This document shows positions 26,465-35,566 of a DNA stretch of 64,000 nucleotides, piece after piece. Location: NCBI RefSeq assembly GCF_004295585.1, contig NZ_AP019400.1, positions 1,331,501-1,395,500 of the forward strand, written 5' to 3'. Source of the stretch: Cohnella abietis (lineage in GTDB: Bacteria > Bacillota > Bacilli > Paenibacillales > Paenibacillaceae). Position 1 is the stretch's first letter. Every line of letters begins with the position of its first letter. The translations under genes were made by a program, and so were the position numbers. The notes below the pieces were generated by a model that did not search any database, was not told where the DNA came from, and worked only from the letters and a program-made list of their open reading frames with translations.

Positions 26465-26498
26465 AAAAAAACCCCCGACATTTCTTGTCAGGGGTTGA
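26465..26498 (-). terminator. Terminator of the AraC-type regulator gene
   Basis: On the minus strand aacccctgaca pairs with tgtcgggggtt and a run of T follows. It separates the regulator from the GH3 gene, so the GH3 gene must have its own promoter in the 90 bases before it or depend on readthrough. Confidence 0.8.
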
Positions 26499-26508
26499 GA
26501 ATGAGTAG

Positions 26509-27360
26509 TCATTTTTTGCTGCGGACCTGGGATGGTGTGCAGCCGTTCACCTTTTTAAACACTCGATTAAACGTTTCAATGCTATTAAAGCCCGAGCAAT
26601 AGGCAATATCAGTAACAGATTGTTCCTCTCTCAACAGTAAGCGCATGGCAATGTTTGCTCTAAAGGTATTGACGTAGTCCACAAAGTTGGAGCCGGTTGC
26701 AGCCTTGAAAAACCTAGAAAAGTAAGAAACACTGAACCCCGCTACATCAGCAGCGCTCTGCAAAGTAATCTCGGAGCCGTAGTCTGATTCGATATATTTT
26801 AACACCTTATCTAATCGTTCAAGCTGCTCCAGACGCTTCGTCTTTTCGTGCTGAGAGAAGGCTTCCATTGGGAGATGTCTAATGATGGAGGCGGCTATAT
26901 CACTAATTCTAGCTTTATATATTAGTTCATGTCCTGTTAGGTTCGTTTCCCACTCGTTAAGAATGCCAACAATGTGGGTCTTAATCCAAGCATGAAGACT
27001 CATCTTCGAGTCGAATGGGATAGAAGAATCGGGCTTGAGATGAGGAAACATAAAACGGTGACCAAAGATTAAATCGGCGTAAGTATCGAAAACAGACTTC
27101 CCCAATTGCAGGATGATTTTACGGCATCCTTGTGGATTGGGCAAGTAATGATGCACCTCGCATGAGCTGATAAACAAAATATCCCCCGCATCTAAAGAAT
27201 AGACAATTTCGTTAATCCCGATCTGCATTTGCCCATCAATGACATAGACAATTTCTATTTCCTGATGCCAATGAGTGGGAAAGCCTTCCTCAAGAGTGCT
27301 CACTATGATCTTAAGCGGATTGCTTAATTGAAGAGATATTTTCTCATGCCATGGATTCAT
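26509..27360 (-). CDS. AraC family transcriptional regulator with cupin sensor domain
   Basis: A 283-residue regulator. The N-terminal cupin (about 10-115) shows HWHQEIEIVYVIDGQ and HHYLPNP, the usual sugar-binding barrel. The C-terminal AraC/XylS double helix-turn-helix (about 185-283) shows AADVAGFSVSYFSRFFK and the closing GFNSIETFNRVFKKVNGCTPSQVR. Such proteins bind a sugar and activate a nearby glycosidase. The likely target is the GH3 gene just downstream, or the importer operon that starts in the other direction 222 bases away. AGGAG precedes the ATG. Confidence 0.9.
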   Translation of the reverse strand: MNPWHEKISLQLSNPLKIIVSTLEEGFPTHWHQEIEIVYVIDGQMQIGINEIVYSLDAGDILFISSCEVHHYLPNPQGCRKIILQLGKSVFDTYADLIFGHRFMFPHLKPDSSIPFDSKMSLHAWIKTHIVGILNEWETNLTGHELIYKARISDIAASIIRHLPMEAFSQHEKTKRLEQLERLDKVLKYIESDYGSEITLQSAADVAGFSVSYFSRFFKAATGSNFVDYVNTFRANIAMRLLLREEQSVTDIAYCSGFNSIETFNRVFKKVNGCTPSQVRSKK

Positions 27361-27581
27361 AGTTTTTTCTCCTAGGAAAGGTGATATTATCCATTAGTTT
27401 AGCTTAATTGGGGGATAGCGACAAGGGGAGTATGGGCAGCAGCATGATAGAAGTCAGAATGCTAGAGGAGGCTAATATTTGACTGCAAAAGCCAAGTTTC
27501 ACTCCTGTTTTGCCTGCTCGGGAGTACGGTAACATGGATGATAGCAAGAGTAATCATAGAAAATGCGAGAGGTGAGAATAG

Positions 27582-28715
27582 GTGGGAAGCATCACATTCA
27601 GCCATGTGTTCAAACAATACAAAGGGGAGTCGCGCCCGGCCGTTAACGACTTCCACCTGTCCATTGAAGAAGGGGAATTTCTAGTTTTAGTCGGTCCCTC
27701 CGGCTGCGGCAAGTCGACAACACTGCGAATGCTTGCGGGTCTCGAGGAAATTAGCGCCGGGGAATTGTATATCGACGATAAATTTATGAATTATGTCTCT
27801 CCGAAGGATCGTGATATCGCGATGGTATTCCAGAATTACGCGCTATATCCGAACCTGTCGGTCTATGACAATATCGCGCTTGGACTTAAGCTGCGCAAAA
27901 CGCCGAAATACGATATCGAGCTAAGAGTGAATAGAGTAGCTAAGGTTCTGGAAATATCTCATTTACTTGATCGCAAGCCTAGCCAGCTGTCAGGTGGACA
28001 AAAGCAGCGTGTTGCATTAGGGAGGGCAATTGCTCGTGAGCCACAAGTATTCCTCATGGACGAGCCGCTATCTAATCTGGACGCTAAGCTGAGAGCTCAG
28101 ACTCGAGCGGAGCTTATAAAAATTCAAAGCGATCTTAAACGTACGACCGTATATGTTACTCATGATCAAGTAGAAGCCATGACGATGGGTACTAGAATCG
28201 TTGTTATGAAGGATGGAGTCATTCAGCAGGTCGCTCCGCCGAAGCAGCTTTATGATGAACCAGCTAATCTGTTCGTCGCGGGATTCATTGGCTCGCCTCA
28301 AATGAATTTCATTGAAGGCAACGTCACTCTGGAGGAAGGACGCTATTATTTCTCCAACAAGCGAATGAAGCTCTTACTACCACGGTCATATGATTCTTCA
28401 TTCGAAAAATTAACCCGTGCAGTCCGTAACGTTATTCTGGGTGTTCGACCGGAAAATGTTCTATTAAAGCCGTTCGAGCCTGATGATGATGATGAGAATG
28501 GGTTTGCGATGTCAGTTGTGCAGATGACAGAGGTAACTGGAGCTGATTCATACGTGTACGTTACCGTTGGTGACTCAAAAGTTATCGCACGTACCGACCC
28601 TGAATCTATCTATCTTAAGGACGATAAGCCTGCAATTGGATTCAATATGGGTAAGCTTCACTTCTTTGACGTGAGCACAGGAGTATCACTAGCGGCTGGA
28701 GGAGATGGAGGATGA
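27582..28715 (+). CDS. Sugar ABC importer ATPase, MalK/MsmX/UgpC type
   Basis: A 377-residue ATPase. Walker A is GPSGCGKST, the signature LSGGQKQRVALG, Walker B VFLMDEPLSNLD and the switch His in YVTHDQVEAM. The last 140 residues form the OB-fold regulatory domain of the CUT1 family (GVRPENVLL). Such ATPases can serve several importers. The window holds four permease pairs or partial pairs and only this one importer ATPase, so it may energise those at 31651, 37753 and 51350 too. Start is GTG 27582 with GAGAGGTGAG 6 bases before. It overlaps the next gene by four bases (ATGA). Confidence 0.93.
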   Translation: MGSITFSHVFKQYKGESRPAVNDFHLSIEEGEFLVLVGPSGCGKSTTLRMLAGLEEISAGELYIDDKFMNYVSPKDRDIAMVFQNYALYPNLSVYDNIALGLKLRKTPKYDIELRVNRVAKVLEISHLLDRKPSQLSGGQKQRVALGRAIAREPQVFLMDEPLSNLDAKLRAQTRAELIKIQSDLKRTTVYVTHDQVEAMTMGTRIVVMKDGVIQQVAPPKQLYDEPANLFVAGFIGSPQMNFIEGNVTLEEGRYYFSNKRMKLLLPRSYDSSFEKLTRAVRNVILGVRPENVLLKPFEPDDDDENGFAMSVVQMTEVTGADSYVYVTVGDSKVIARTDPESIYLKDDKPAIGFNMGKLHFFDVSTGVSLAAGGDGG

Positions 28716-31654
28716 GGAGGATCAAATTTCCTCGATCTACCCTTCGTCTCCTGTTGGCAGCAATTGTCTTATTCGGAGCGTTTCGATGGATTTCCGGCTC
28801 CGATCCTGTCATTTACGCAACAACGATTAATGCTTCAGATTTGCTTTCGTACAAAGACAATAAGGTTACACAGCCCTACGCCAAGCTCATTAATAGTACT
28901 CCCGATGCTGGAAAGCCGGGAAAAGAACAGCCAATCCCAATAAATGCAACACAATACGCAAAGGCGTCAACTGAAGCCTCGCTCTCCAAAGACGCGGAGG
29001 GTGCTGCGTTGAACTGGAGCAACTCCCAAGGATGGGTGGAATGGACCTTTAATGTGGCCAATGCCGGATGGTATGAGCTGCATATGGACTATAACCCTCT
29101 CGAAGGAGGGAACTCCGCAGTCGTTCGTGGCGTGCAGATTGATGGGCGCTTTCCTTTCCTAGAATCGGAAAACCTTGAGCTTGAGCGCCTATGGAAGGAT
29201 GCTAAGTATCCGTATGATCGCAATGAAATCGGCATGCAGATTCGACCGCAGCAGACGGAAATTACCGGATGGAAGACAAAGGCTTTATCTGATTTCTCGG
29301 CTTCCTCTGAGCCCCTTCTTTACCGGCTGGAGCAGGGTGAGCATACGTTGCGTCTTATCGGAGAGAGAGAGCCGGTTGCTTTAAGGAACCTTGTCTTTCA
29401 ACCGAGGAATCCAACGATTCCTTACTCGGATTACATTGCAGCTCATCCAGCGAATACCTCGCAGAAAAGCTGGTATTCCGTGATTGAGGCAGAAAATTTC
29501 ATGCGCAAGTCCAGCTTGGCTATTCAAACGGATCATTGGTCGGAGCCTTACATCTCTCCTGACCCTAAAGGCCGCATTACCTATAACGTGCTCGGAGGTC
29601 AGAGATGGCGAATGCCGGGTGAGTGGGTGGAGTGGAAATTGTCCGTTCCGGAAAGCGGCTTGTATGAGATCGATCTGAAAAATTTCCAAAATTATCGCAA
29701 CGGCTTTCGGGCATATCGGACGCTTGAGATTGATGGGAAAGCTCCTTTTCGGGAGATGTTCCATTTCGGAATGGATTACCATAAGGAATTTCTTATTACG
29801 ACTGTTGGAGATTCAGAAGGTAAGCCCTATCAGTTTTATTTAGAGAAGGGCGATCACACGCTACGAATGACGGCAGATTCGTCGGAGCTTCAGCCGGTGA
29901 CCTTAGCCTTAAAGGACACTCTAGGCCAGCTTGCTGAATTCGATAGACACATCAGGCTGATTACAGGGAATTACAGTAAAAACGCCTTTGATGCGAATAC
30001 GGATTCGACTAGAACATGGGATATGGTCAAATTCGATCCTGACATTGAAGCGAAGATGCAAAGCTTCATTGACCGTTTGTCAGCGATTCGTGAATATATC
30101 AATGGATTAAATAAGAAAAATTCAGACCTGTCGGAAGCCATTAAGGTTTCTATCACGATACTTGATGAGCTTAGGGCAAACGTCAATGAGGTCCCGAACA
30201 AAATCAACGATTTCTCCACCATTCAGAGCAATATTGGAACGTGGATGGCCACATTGGCACAGCAGCCGCTTCTTTTTGACTACATCGTCGTTCGTACCCC
30301 AGGTACGACTACCGGTCTTAAGGAGCCTACGCCCTTGTCTCGGGTACCTTACTCTATCGTCGATTTTGGTCGATCGTTCTACATGGACTATGACACTAAG
30401 AAGCATAACAAGAATGAGGCGCTAACAATCTGGGTACAGCGAGGTCGTGATTACGTCGATCTGCTGCGCGAAATGGTTGATCAGGATTTCACGCCAAAGA
30501 CGGGAATTGAAGTCAACATTAATCTGATGCCGAACCCGAACGTGCTTGTTCTCGGTAACGCGGCTGGTGATGTGCCCGACGTTGCGCTAGGTATTGGAGA
30601 GGCAACGCCTGCAGACTTCGCGATGCGGGATGCGGCTCAGGATCTGTCCTCCTTTGCTGGATTCACGGAGGTAAGCAAACGATTCATTCCAGGCGTTAAA
30701 CGTGCATTGACCTACAACGGTGGTACTTATGGGCTTCCTGAGATACAGAATTTCCAAATGCTCTTTTACCGAACGGATATCTTCGAGAACCTAAAGCTGA
30801 AAGTACCAGACACTTGGGAGGACGTCTTCGATATTTTGCCAACGCTGCAAGAGAACGGAATGACGATGAACTATCCGAAGGCCGATTTCATGACGATGTT
30901 CTTCCAGAATGAAGCCGAGATTTATTCGCCTAACGGCTTAAAAGCTAACCTGACAAGCACAGCCGGACAGAAAGCTTTCAAGCAATGGACAGAGATGTAC
31001 CGTAAATACAATCTTCCTATTGATATCCCGGCATTCTTCCAGCATTTCCGCGATGGGGATTTACCCATTGGAGTTGCCGATTTCAGCACATATGTACAGC
31101 TCCTCGTCGCAGCTCCTGAAATAACCGGTCATTGGAAAATTGCTCCGCTTCCAGGTATTAAGCAGGCAGATGGAGAGGTAGCAAGGTGGTCGTCGCAAGG
31201 GACATCCGCGGCAATGATTATGAAGAAAAGCGAACGTAAGGACGATGCATGGGAATTCCTGAAATGGTGGACCTCAGGTGAGGTGCAAGCCCAGTACGCT
31301 AAGGACATTGAATCATTCTATGGGATTGAATTCAGGTGGAACACGGCAAATGTTGAAGCGATGCGAACCTTATCCTGGCCGAACGATGATTTACTGGCGC
31401 TCAGGGAGCAAGGAAGATGGGCCAAAAACATGCCTTACGTTCCCGGTTACTACTTCCTCACAAGGGAAATGGATTTTGCTTGGAACCGTACCGTATTTGA
31501 CGGAATGCCTGCTCAGGAGTCGTTGGAAAAGGCTCAGCTATCTCTGCAGAGGGAAATGAACCGAAGGCAGAAGGATTTCGGAATTACGAGCAAGGACGAT
31601 CTGCGAATTCCCCAAATTATTAAGCCTTACGAATGGGAGGGATCTGAGCCATGA
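28712..31654 (+). CDS. Solute-binding protein fused to two carbohydrate-binding-like modules
   Basis: A 980-residue extracytoplasmic protein. One N-terminal hydrophobic segment (about 10-22) has no lipobox Cys, so anchoring is by signal anchor or it is secreted. Two beta-sandwich modules (about 50-230 and 250-395) carry the CBM-like phrases W-V-E-W-T-F-N-V and W-V-E-W-K-L-S-V, each followed by G-x-Y-E-L/I. A helical spacer (about 440-520) joins them to a family 1 solute-binding domain (about 560-980, VPDVALGIGEATPADFAM). Ordinary receptors are near 450 residues, so this is more than twice the usual length. It sits between the ATPase and two permeases with four-base overlaps at both ends, so it is the receptor of this importer. 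Confidence 0.85.
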   Translation: MRRIKFPRSTLRLLLAAIVLFGAFRWISGSDPVIYATTINASDLLSYKDNKVTQPYAKLINSTPDAGKPGKEQPIPINATQYAKASTEASLSKDAEGAALNWSNSQGWVEWTFNVANAGWYELHMDYNPLEGGNSAVVRGVQIDGRFPFLESENLELERLWKDAKYPYDRNEIGMQIRPQQTEITGWKTKALSDFSASSEPLLYRLEQGEHTLRLIGEREPVALRNLVFQPRNPTIPYSDYIAAHPANTSQKSWYSVIEAENFMRKSSLAIQTDHWSEPYISPDPKGRITYNVLGGQRWRMPGEWVEWKLSVPESGLYEIDLKNFQNYRNGFRAYRTLEIDGKAPFREMFHFGMDYHKEFLITTVGDSEGKPYQFYLEKGDHTLRMTADSSELQPVTLALKDTLGQLAEFDRHIRLITGNYSKNAFDANTDSTRTWDMVKFDPDIEAKMQSFIDRLSAIREYINGLNKKNSDLSEAIKVSITILDELRANVNEVPNKINDFSTIQSNIGTWMATLAQQPLLFDYIVVRTPGTTTGLKEPTPLSRVPYSIVDFGRSFYMDYDTKKHNKNEALTIWVQRGRDYVDLLREMVDQDFTPKTGIEVNINLMPNPNVLVLGNAAGDVPDVALGIGEATPADFAMRDAAQDLSSFAGFTEVSKRFIPGVKRALTYNGGTYGLPEIQNFQMLFYRTDIFENLKLKVPDTWEDVFDILPTLQENGMTMNYPKADFMTMFFQNEAEIYSPNGLKANLTSTAGQKAFKQWTEMYRKYNLPIDIPAFFQHFRDGDLPIGVADFSTYVQLLVAAPEITGHWKIAPLPGIKQADGEVARWSSQGTSAAMIMKKSERKDDAWEFLKWWTSGEVQAQYAKDIESFYGIEFRWNTANVEAMRTLSWPNDDLLALREQGRWAKNMPYVPGYYFLTREMDFAWNRTVFDGMPAQESLEKAQLSLQREMNRRQKDFGITSKDDLRIPQIIKPYEWEGSEP

Positions 31655-32622
31655 ATACGGAGCTTTCCCCCAGTTTAGTTAAAGTGGCACGGATGACTTC
31701 AGTTCGGTTGAAGTGGAATCGATTCTGGACGGAGATTCGTCGTGATAGCTTCTGCTACCTATTTTTAGCGCCGTTTCTAATCTGCTTCACAGTGTTTATC
31801 GTTGTTCCAGTCATCATGGCTGCGACACTCGGCTTTACGTCTTATGATGGCTTCGGGTCTCTAAGGTTCATTGGATTTGATAACTATATCGCTTTGTTCA
31901 CGCAAGACATTATCTTTCTTACTAAAGCGCTTCCGAACACTTTTCTATTTGCACTAATTGTTGGACCTGGCGGTTATATTCTTGCCTTCCTATTCGCTTG
32001 GCTAATTCATCAGCTCCCCCTTAGGGTCCGAGACTATTACACCTTAGCGTTCTACGCACCTTCAATGGCAGGGGGAGTTGCATTATCCGTCGTATGGATT
32101 GCCGCCTTTAGTGGGGATCGTGTTGGCTATCTGAATAACTTCCTGCTTCATATGGGGTGGATAGATAATGCGATTGTCTGGCTGCAGAAGCCTGAATATT
32201 TACTCAAGGTCATGATTGTTGTATCCCTCTGGATTAGCTTCAGCGTTGGTTTTCTTGCGATGCTGGCGGGATTGCAGACTGTAAACCGGGAGCTGTACGA
32301 AGCCGGTCGTATAGACGGCATCTCCAACCGGCTCCAGGAAGTATTCTATATTACGCTTCCATCAATGAAGCCGCAGCTGCTGTTCAGTGCCGTCATGACC
32401 ATTGTGACGACCCTGAAGGCGGGGAGCATCTCAACGCAATTAACAGGCTTACCTATCACACCGCAGTACGCGGGACATCTTGTAATCAATCATATTGATG
32501 ATTATGCTTTTATCCGCTTTGAGCTGGGATATGCATCAGCGATTTCCGTTGTACTGCTGCTTGTTAGTTATTTCGCAATGAGATTCGCCTACCGGCTGTT
32601 CGGGTCGAAGGAGGAGCTGTAG
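31651..32622 (+). CDS. Sugar ABC importer permease, MalF type
   Basis: A 323-residue permease with six membrane segments. The cytoplasmic coupling EAA loop reads ELYEAGRIDGISNRLQEVFYITLPSM, the place where the ATPase docks. Its ATG overlaps the receptor stop (ATGA). With the next gene it makes the channel of the CBM-fused receptor's importer. Confidence 0.93.
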   Translation: MNTELSPSLVKVARMTSVRLKWNRFWTEIRRDSFCYLFLAPFLICFTVFIVVPVIMAATLGFTSYDGFGSLRFIGFDNYIALFTQDIIFLTKALPNTFLFALIVGPGGYILAFLFAWLIHQLPLRVRDYYTLAFYAPSMAGGVALSVVWIAAFSGDRVGYLNNFLLHMGWIDNAIVWLQKPEYLLKVMIVVSLWISFSVGFLAMLAGLQTVNRELYEAGRIDGISNRLQEVFYITLPSMKPQLLFSAVMTIVTTLKAGSISTQLTGLPITPQYAGHLVINHIDDYAFIRFELGYASAISVVLLLVSYFAMRFAYRLFGSKEEL

Positions 32623-32626
32623 AACG

Positions 32627-33484
32627 ATGATTCGACGACTTCGAAGAATAACGCCGTTCCAGGTCATCCTGGTTGTGGTCTTTACCGGTCTTGCTGCATT
32701 CATGTCGCTGCCAATCGTTTTTATTCTGAATCACGCCTTCAAGCCTACGAATGAGCTATTTCTGTTCCCCCCGCGATTTTTCGTACAAAATCCGACGGGA
32801 AGCAATTTCGAGCAGCTGTTCCTTCACGCTACGAACGCTACTGTTCCGTTTAGCCGGTATGTGTTCAATAGCGTTGTTGTGGTGACGCTCACTCTTATTA
32901 GTGTCATTGTCGTCAGCACGATGGCTGCTTATGTACTCGCTAAATATCAATTTCATTTCAAACAGCTCATTTTGTCCTTGATTACACTTTCCTTGATGTT
33001 TGCCCCGGAGACGGTAGGCATTCCAAGATATCTCATTATTAGCGGCATTCATTTGAATAACACGTACCTCGGGCATATTTTGCCCGCCTTGGCTTCGCCG
33101 ATAGCGGTATTCATGCTTGTCGGGTTTATTTCACAAATTCCCGGAGAGCTAATGGAGGCAGCAAGAATCGACGGTGCAAGTCATTTTGGGATATTCACCA
33201 AAATTGTGCTACCTCTAGCGGTGCCGGCTATCGCAACCATTTCAATCTTTACCTTTCAAGGCGTATGGGGAGATATTGAGACCTCTACCTTGTTTATGCA
33301 GGATGAGACGATGAGAACTCTCGCCTTTTACGTTAACAGCTTGCTCAGTGGGCTTCAGAACAGTGTAGCCGGACAGAATGTCGCTGCCGCTGCGGGACTG
33401 CTTATGTTTATCCCTAATTTAATTATATTCCTCCTCTTCCAGAGGAAAGTGCTTGAGACGATGATCCATTCCGGTATCAAGTAA
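32627..33484 (+). CDS. Sugar ABC importer permease, MalG type
   Basis: A 285-residue permease with six membrane segments and the EAA loop LMEAARIDGASHFGIFTKIVLPL. It starts 4 bases after its partner's stop, so the two are coupled. MalG-type permeases end with a tail that reaches the ATPase; here LETMIHSGIK. Confidence 0.93.
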   Translation: MIRRLRRITPFQVILVVVFTGLAAFMSLPIVFILNHAFKPTNELFLFPPRFFVQNPTGSNFEQLFLHATNATVPFSRYVFNSVVVVTLTLISVIVVSTMAAYVLAKYQFHFKQLILSLITLSLMFAPETVGIPRYLIISGIHLNNTYLGHILPALASPIAVFMLVGFISQIPGELMEAARIDGASHFGIFTKIVLPLAVPAIATISIFTFQGVWGDIETSTLFMQDETMRTLAFYVNSLLSGLQNSVAGQNVAAAAGLLMFIPNLIIFLLFQRKVLETMIHSGIK

Positions 33485-33510
33485 TTCCACCAGCAAAGGA
33501 AGTCGGAACG

Positions 33511-35526
33511 ATGAAGAGATTGCTTGCTTTTGTGCTTCTGGCTGCGACGGCTTTGCTGGTCGCACCACAATCGACACATGCGCGAATCCCTTACCAGACC
33601 ACGTATTTTGACAGCAATCGTTCCCTCTGGATGGGCATCCAAGCGGTCTATAAGCCATTTGGGGCCTATGGAGACCATTTCGATGAGCCTGTTGATCTTC
33701 ATATCGGAGCGGACGACAAAGTGTACGTGGCTGACAAAGGAAATAGTCATATCTTCGTAATGAATAACGACGGAACACTTATTCAGACGATAGGTGACGA
33801 AGAGGGAGCAGGTCATCTTGATTCTCCTGAAGGTGTATTCGTTACGCCTGACGGAACGGTGTATGTTGCGGATTCGGGTAATCAGCGTATTGCTGTATTT
33901 AGTGCTGATGGCTCATTTGTTCGCGAATATAAGAAGCCTACATCTAACCTGCTGCAGTCAGAGCACTTCGTTCCTATTAAGCTTGTCGTTGATCGACGCG
34001 GCGTTATGTATGTTGCTATGAATGCCTCTTATCAAGGGCTTCTGCGCATGAATAAGGATGGGGAGTTCATGGGCTTCTTCGGCGCTAACAAAGCCCAGCA
34101 GACTCTGTTGAATTGGTTGAAGAAGGCTGTTCTCAATAAGGAACAGCTGGCGAAGGAAAACCCCAGCTTGCCTAAGCCGATTGTAAATATTTCTATGGAT
34201 CAGGAAGGCTTTATTTACACCGCAACAGCAGGCGGATTCGGCTCGGCGGCAATTCGTAAGCTGAATGCGGGTGGAGTGGATTCTTATAAGGGGAAGCTGT
34301 TTCAACATAGTCAAGGCATAGTAGATGTTGCAATCGACCAGAATGGATTTTTGTACAACGTAGATTTAGATTTTGGTCGGATTAATATATTTGATCGCAA
34401 TGGAACTGTCCTGTTTGCTTTCGGATTCACGGACAATAATACGCAGCAGTACGGGGTAATGGGTTTTCCGACGAGCATTGGCATTGATTCCAAGAGTAAC
34501 ATTTGGGTTTCTGACAGTAGAACGAAAACCGTTCATAAATTCGTGCGTAGCGATTTTGGAAATGACGTAATGAATGCGATTGTCCTCTATGGGGAAGGAA
34601 AGTATGCAGATAGTAAGCCGTATTGGGAGAGGGTATATGCCCGTAACGAAATGTTTACTGGAACCTATCAGGGACTAGGGAAGGTGTATTTAGAAGAAAA
34701 GGATAACGCACAAGCGCTTTCCTTCATGAAGGAAGCTTATGACACTAAGGGCTATTCCAAAGCATTCTGGGAAATTCGACTGGAGTGGCTCCAGAATCAT
34801 TTTATCATCTTCGTTATGGTTCTTATCGCGATAGGTCTTATTATCAAATTTCTCCCATGGGGTATTAAGAAGCTTCTTAGCCGTTGGTCATTGCCCTCCG
34901 TGTTTAAACGCCTAGTAGCTGATTTACGTAATCTGGGCTACGTAATGATCCATCCTTACCATGGCTTCTATAAGTTGAAGGAAGCAAGAGTTTCTCTCTG
35001 GTCCATTCTTCTCATTCTGGCAGCAGTGATAGGCATGAAAATAATTACGGTGTACACGACTGGCTTTCTCTTCTATCCAGTTGATCTATCTCAAATCAAT
35101 TTGCTTAGAATTTTGGGACAGTTCGTTCTCCCTTGGATCACATGGATTATTGCTAACTATCTTGTATGCAGCATCAAGGATGGAGAAGGAAAGTTCAGAG
35201 AGGTTATCCAAGGCAGTACCTATGCATTGGCCCCGTTCCTGTTCTTCTCCCCGCCAATCATTATTTTGTCAAACATTCTGACGCTTGATGAATCGGTATT
35301 AATTCGTTCACTAACGACAGTTATGTATATTTGGATGGCTGTTATGTTTATGGTCATGACGCAGGTCATCCATAACTTTGATTTCTTGGAGTCGTTGAAG
35401 AACATTGCCATTACATTGTTCGCGATTGCTACGATTTGGCTGTTTGGATTTCTTGTGTTCGGATTGTCATACAACCTGTACGACTTCTTTTATCAGCTTT
35501 ACAAAGAGGTGAATTTCTATCGTTAA
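33511..35526 (+). CDS. NHL-repeat protein with TPR-like stretch and Yip1-like membrane domain
   Basis: A 671-residue membrane protein. A signal peptide (about 1-25) is followed by an extracellular NHL beta-propeller (about 45-345), seen as repeated blocks D-x-V-Y-V-A-D-x-G-N and G-x-x-G. A TPR-like helical pair (about 360-415) holds AQALSFMKEAYDTKGY. The C-terminal half has six membrane segments and resembles Yip1-type proteins (TYALAPFLFF). No transport or enzyme motif is seen. It lies inside the importer operon between two permease pairs. Its propeller faces outward, so it may hold or scaffold glycan or receptors. The role is unknown. Confidence 0.75.
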   Translation: MKRLLAFVLLAATALLVAPQSTHARIPYQTTYFDSNRSLWMGIQAVYKPFGAYGDHFDEPVDLHIGADDKVYVADKGNSHIFVMNNDGTLIQTIGDEEGAGHLDSPEGVFVTPDGTVYVADSGNQRIAVFSADGSFVREYKKPTSNLLQSEHFVPIKLVVDRRGVMYVAMNASYQGLLRMNKDGEFMGFFGANKAQQTLLNWLKKAVLNKEQLAKENPSLPKPIVNISMDQEGFIYTATAGGFGSAAIRKLNAGGVDSYKGKLFQHSQGIVDVAIDQNGFLYNVDLDFGRINIFDRNGTVLFAFGFTDNNTQQYGVMGFPTSIGIDSKSNIWVSDSRTKTVHKFVRSDFGNDVMNAIVLYGEGKYADSKPYWERVYARNEMFTGTYQGLGKVYLEEKDNAQALSFMKEAYDTKGYSKAFWEIRLEWLQNHFIIFVMVLIAIGLIIKFLPWGIKKLLSRWSLPSVFKRLVADLRNLGYVMIHPYHGFYKLKEARVSLWSILLILAAVIGMKIITVYTTGFLFYPVDLSQINLLRILGQFVLPWITWIIANYLVCSIKDGEGKFREVIQGSTYALAPFLFFSPPIIILSNILTLDESVLIRSLTTVMYIWMAVMFMVMTQVIHNFDFLESLKNIAITLFAIATIWLFGFLVFGLSYNLYDFFYQLYKEVNFYR

Positions 35527-35566
35527 CTTCATCAAGCGTCTCTCGCTTCGCGTAAAGCTTATAGCA

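Noticed and set aside
27424..27475. Tiny frame before the importer operon
   Set aside because: It has a purine-rich sequence before ATG but only 16 codons and no other support.
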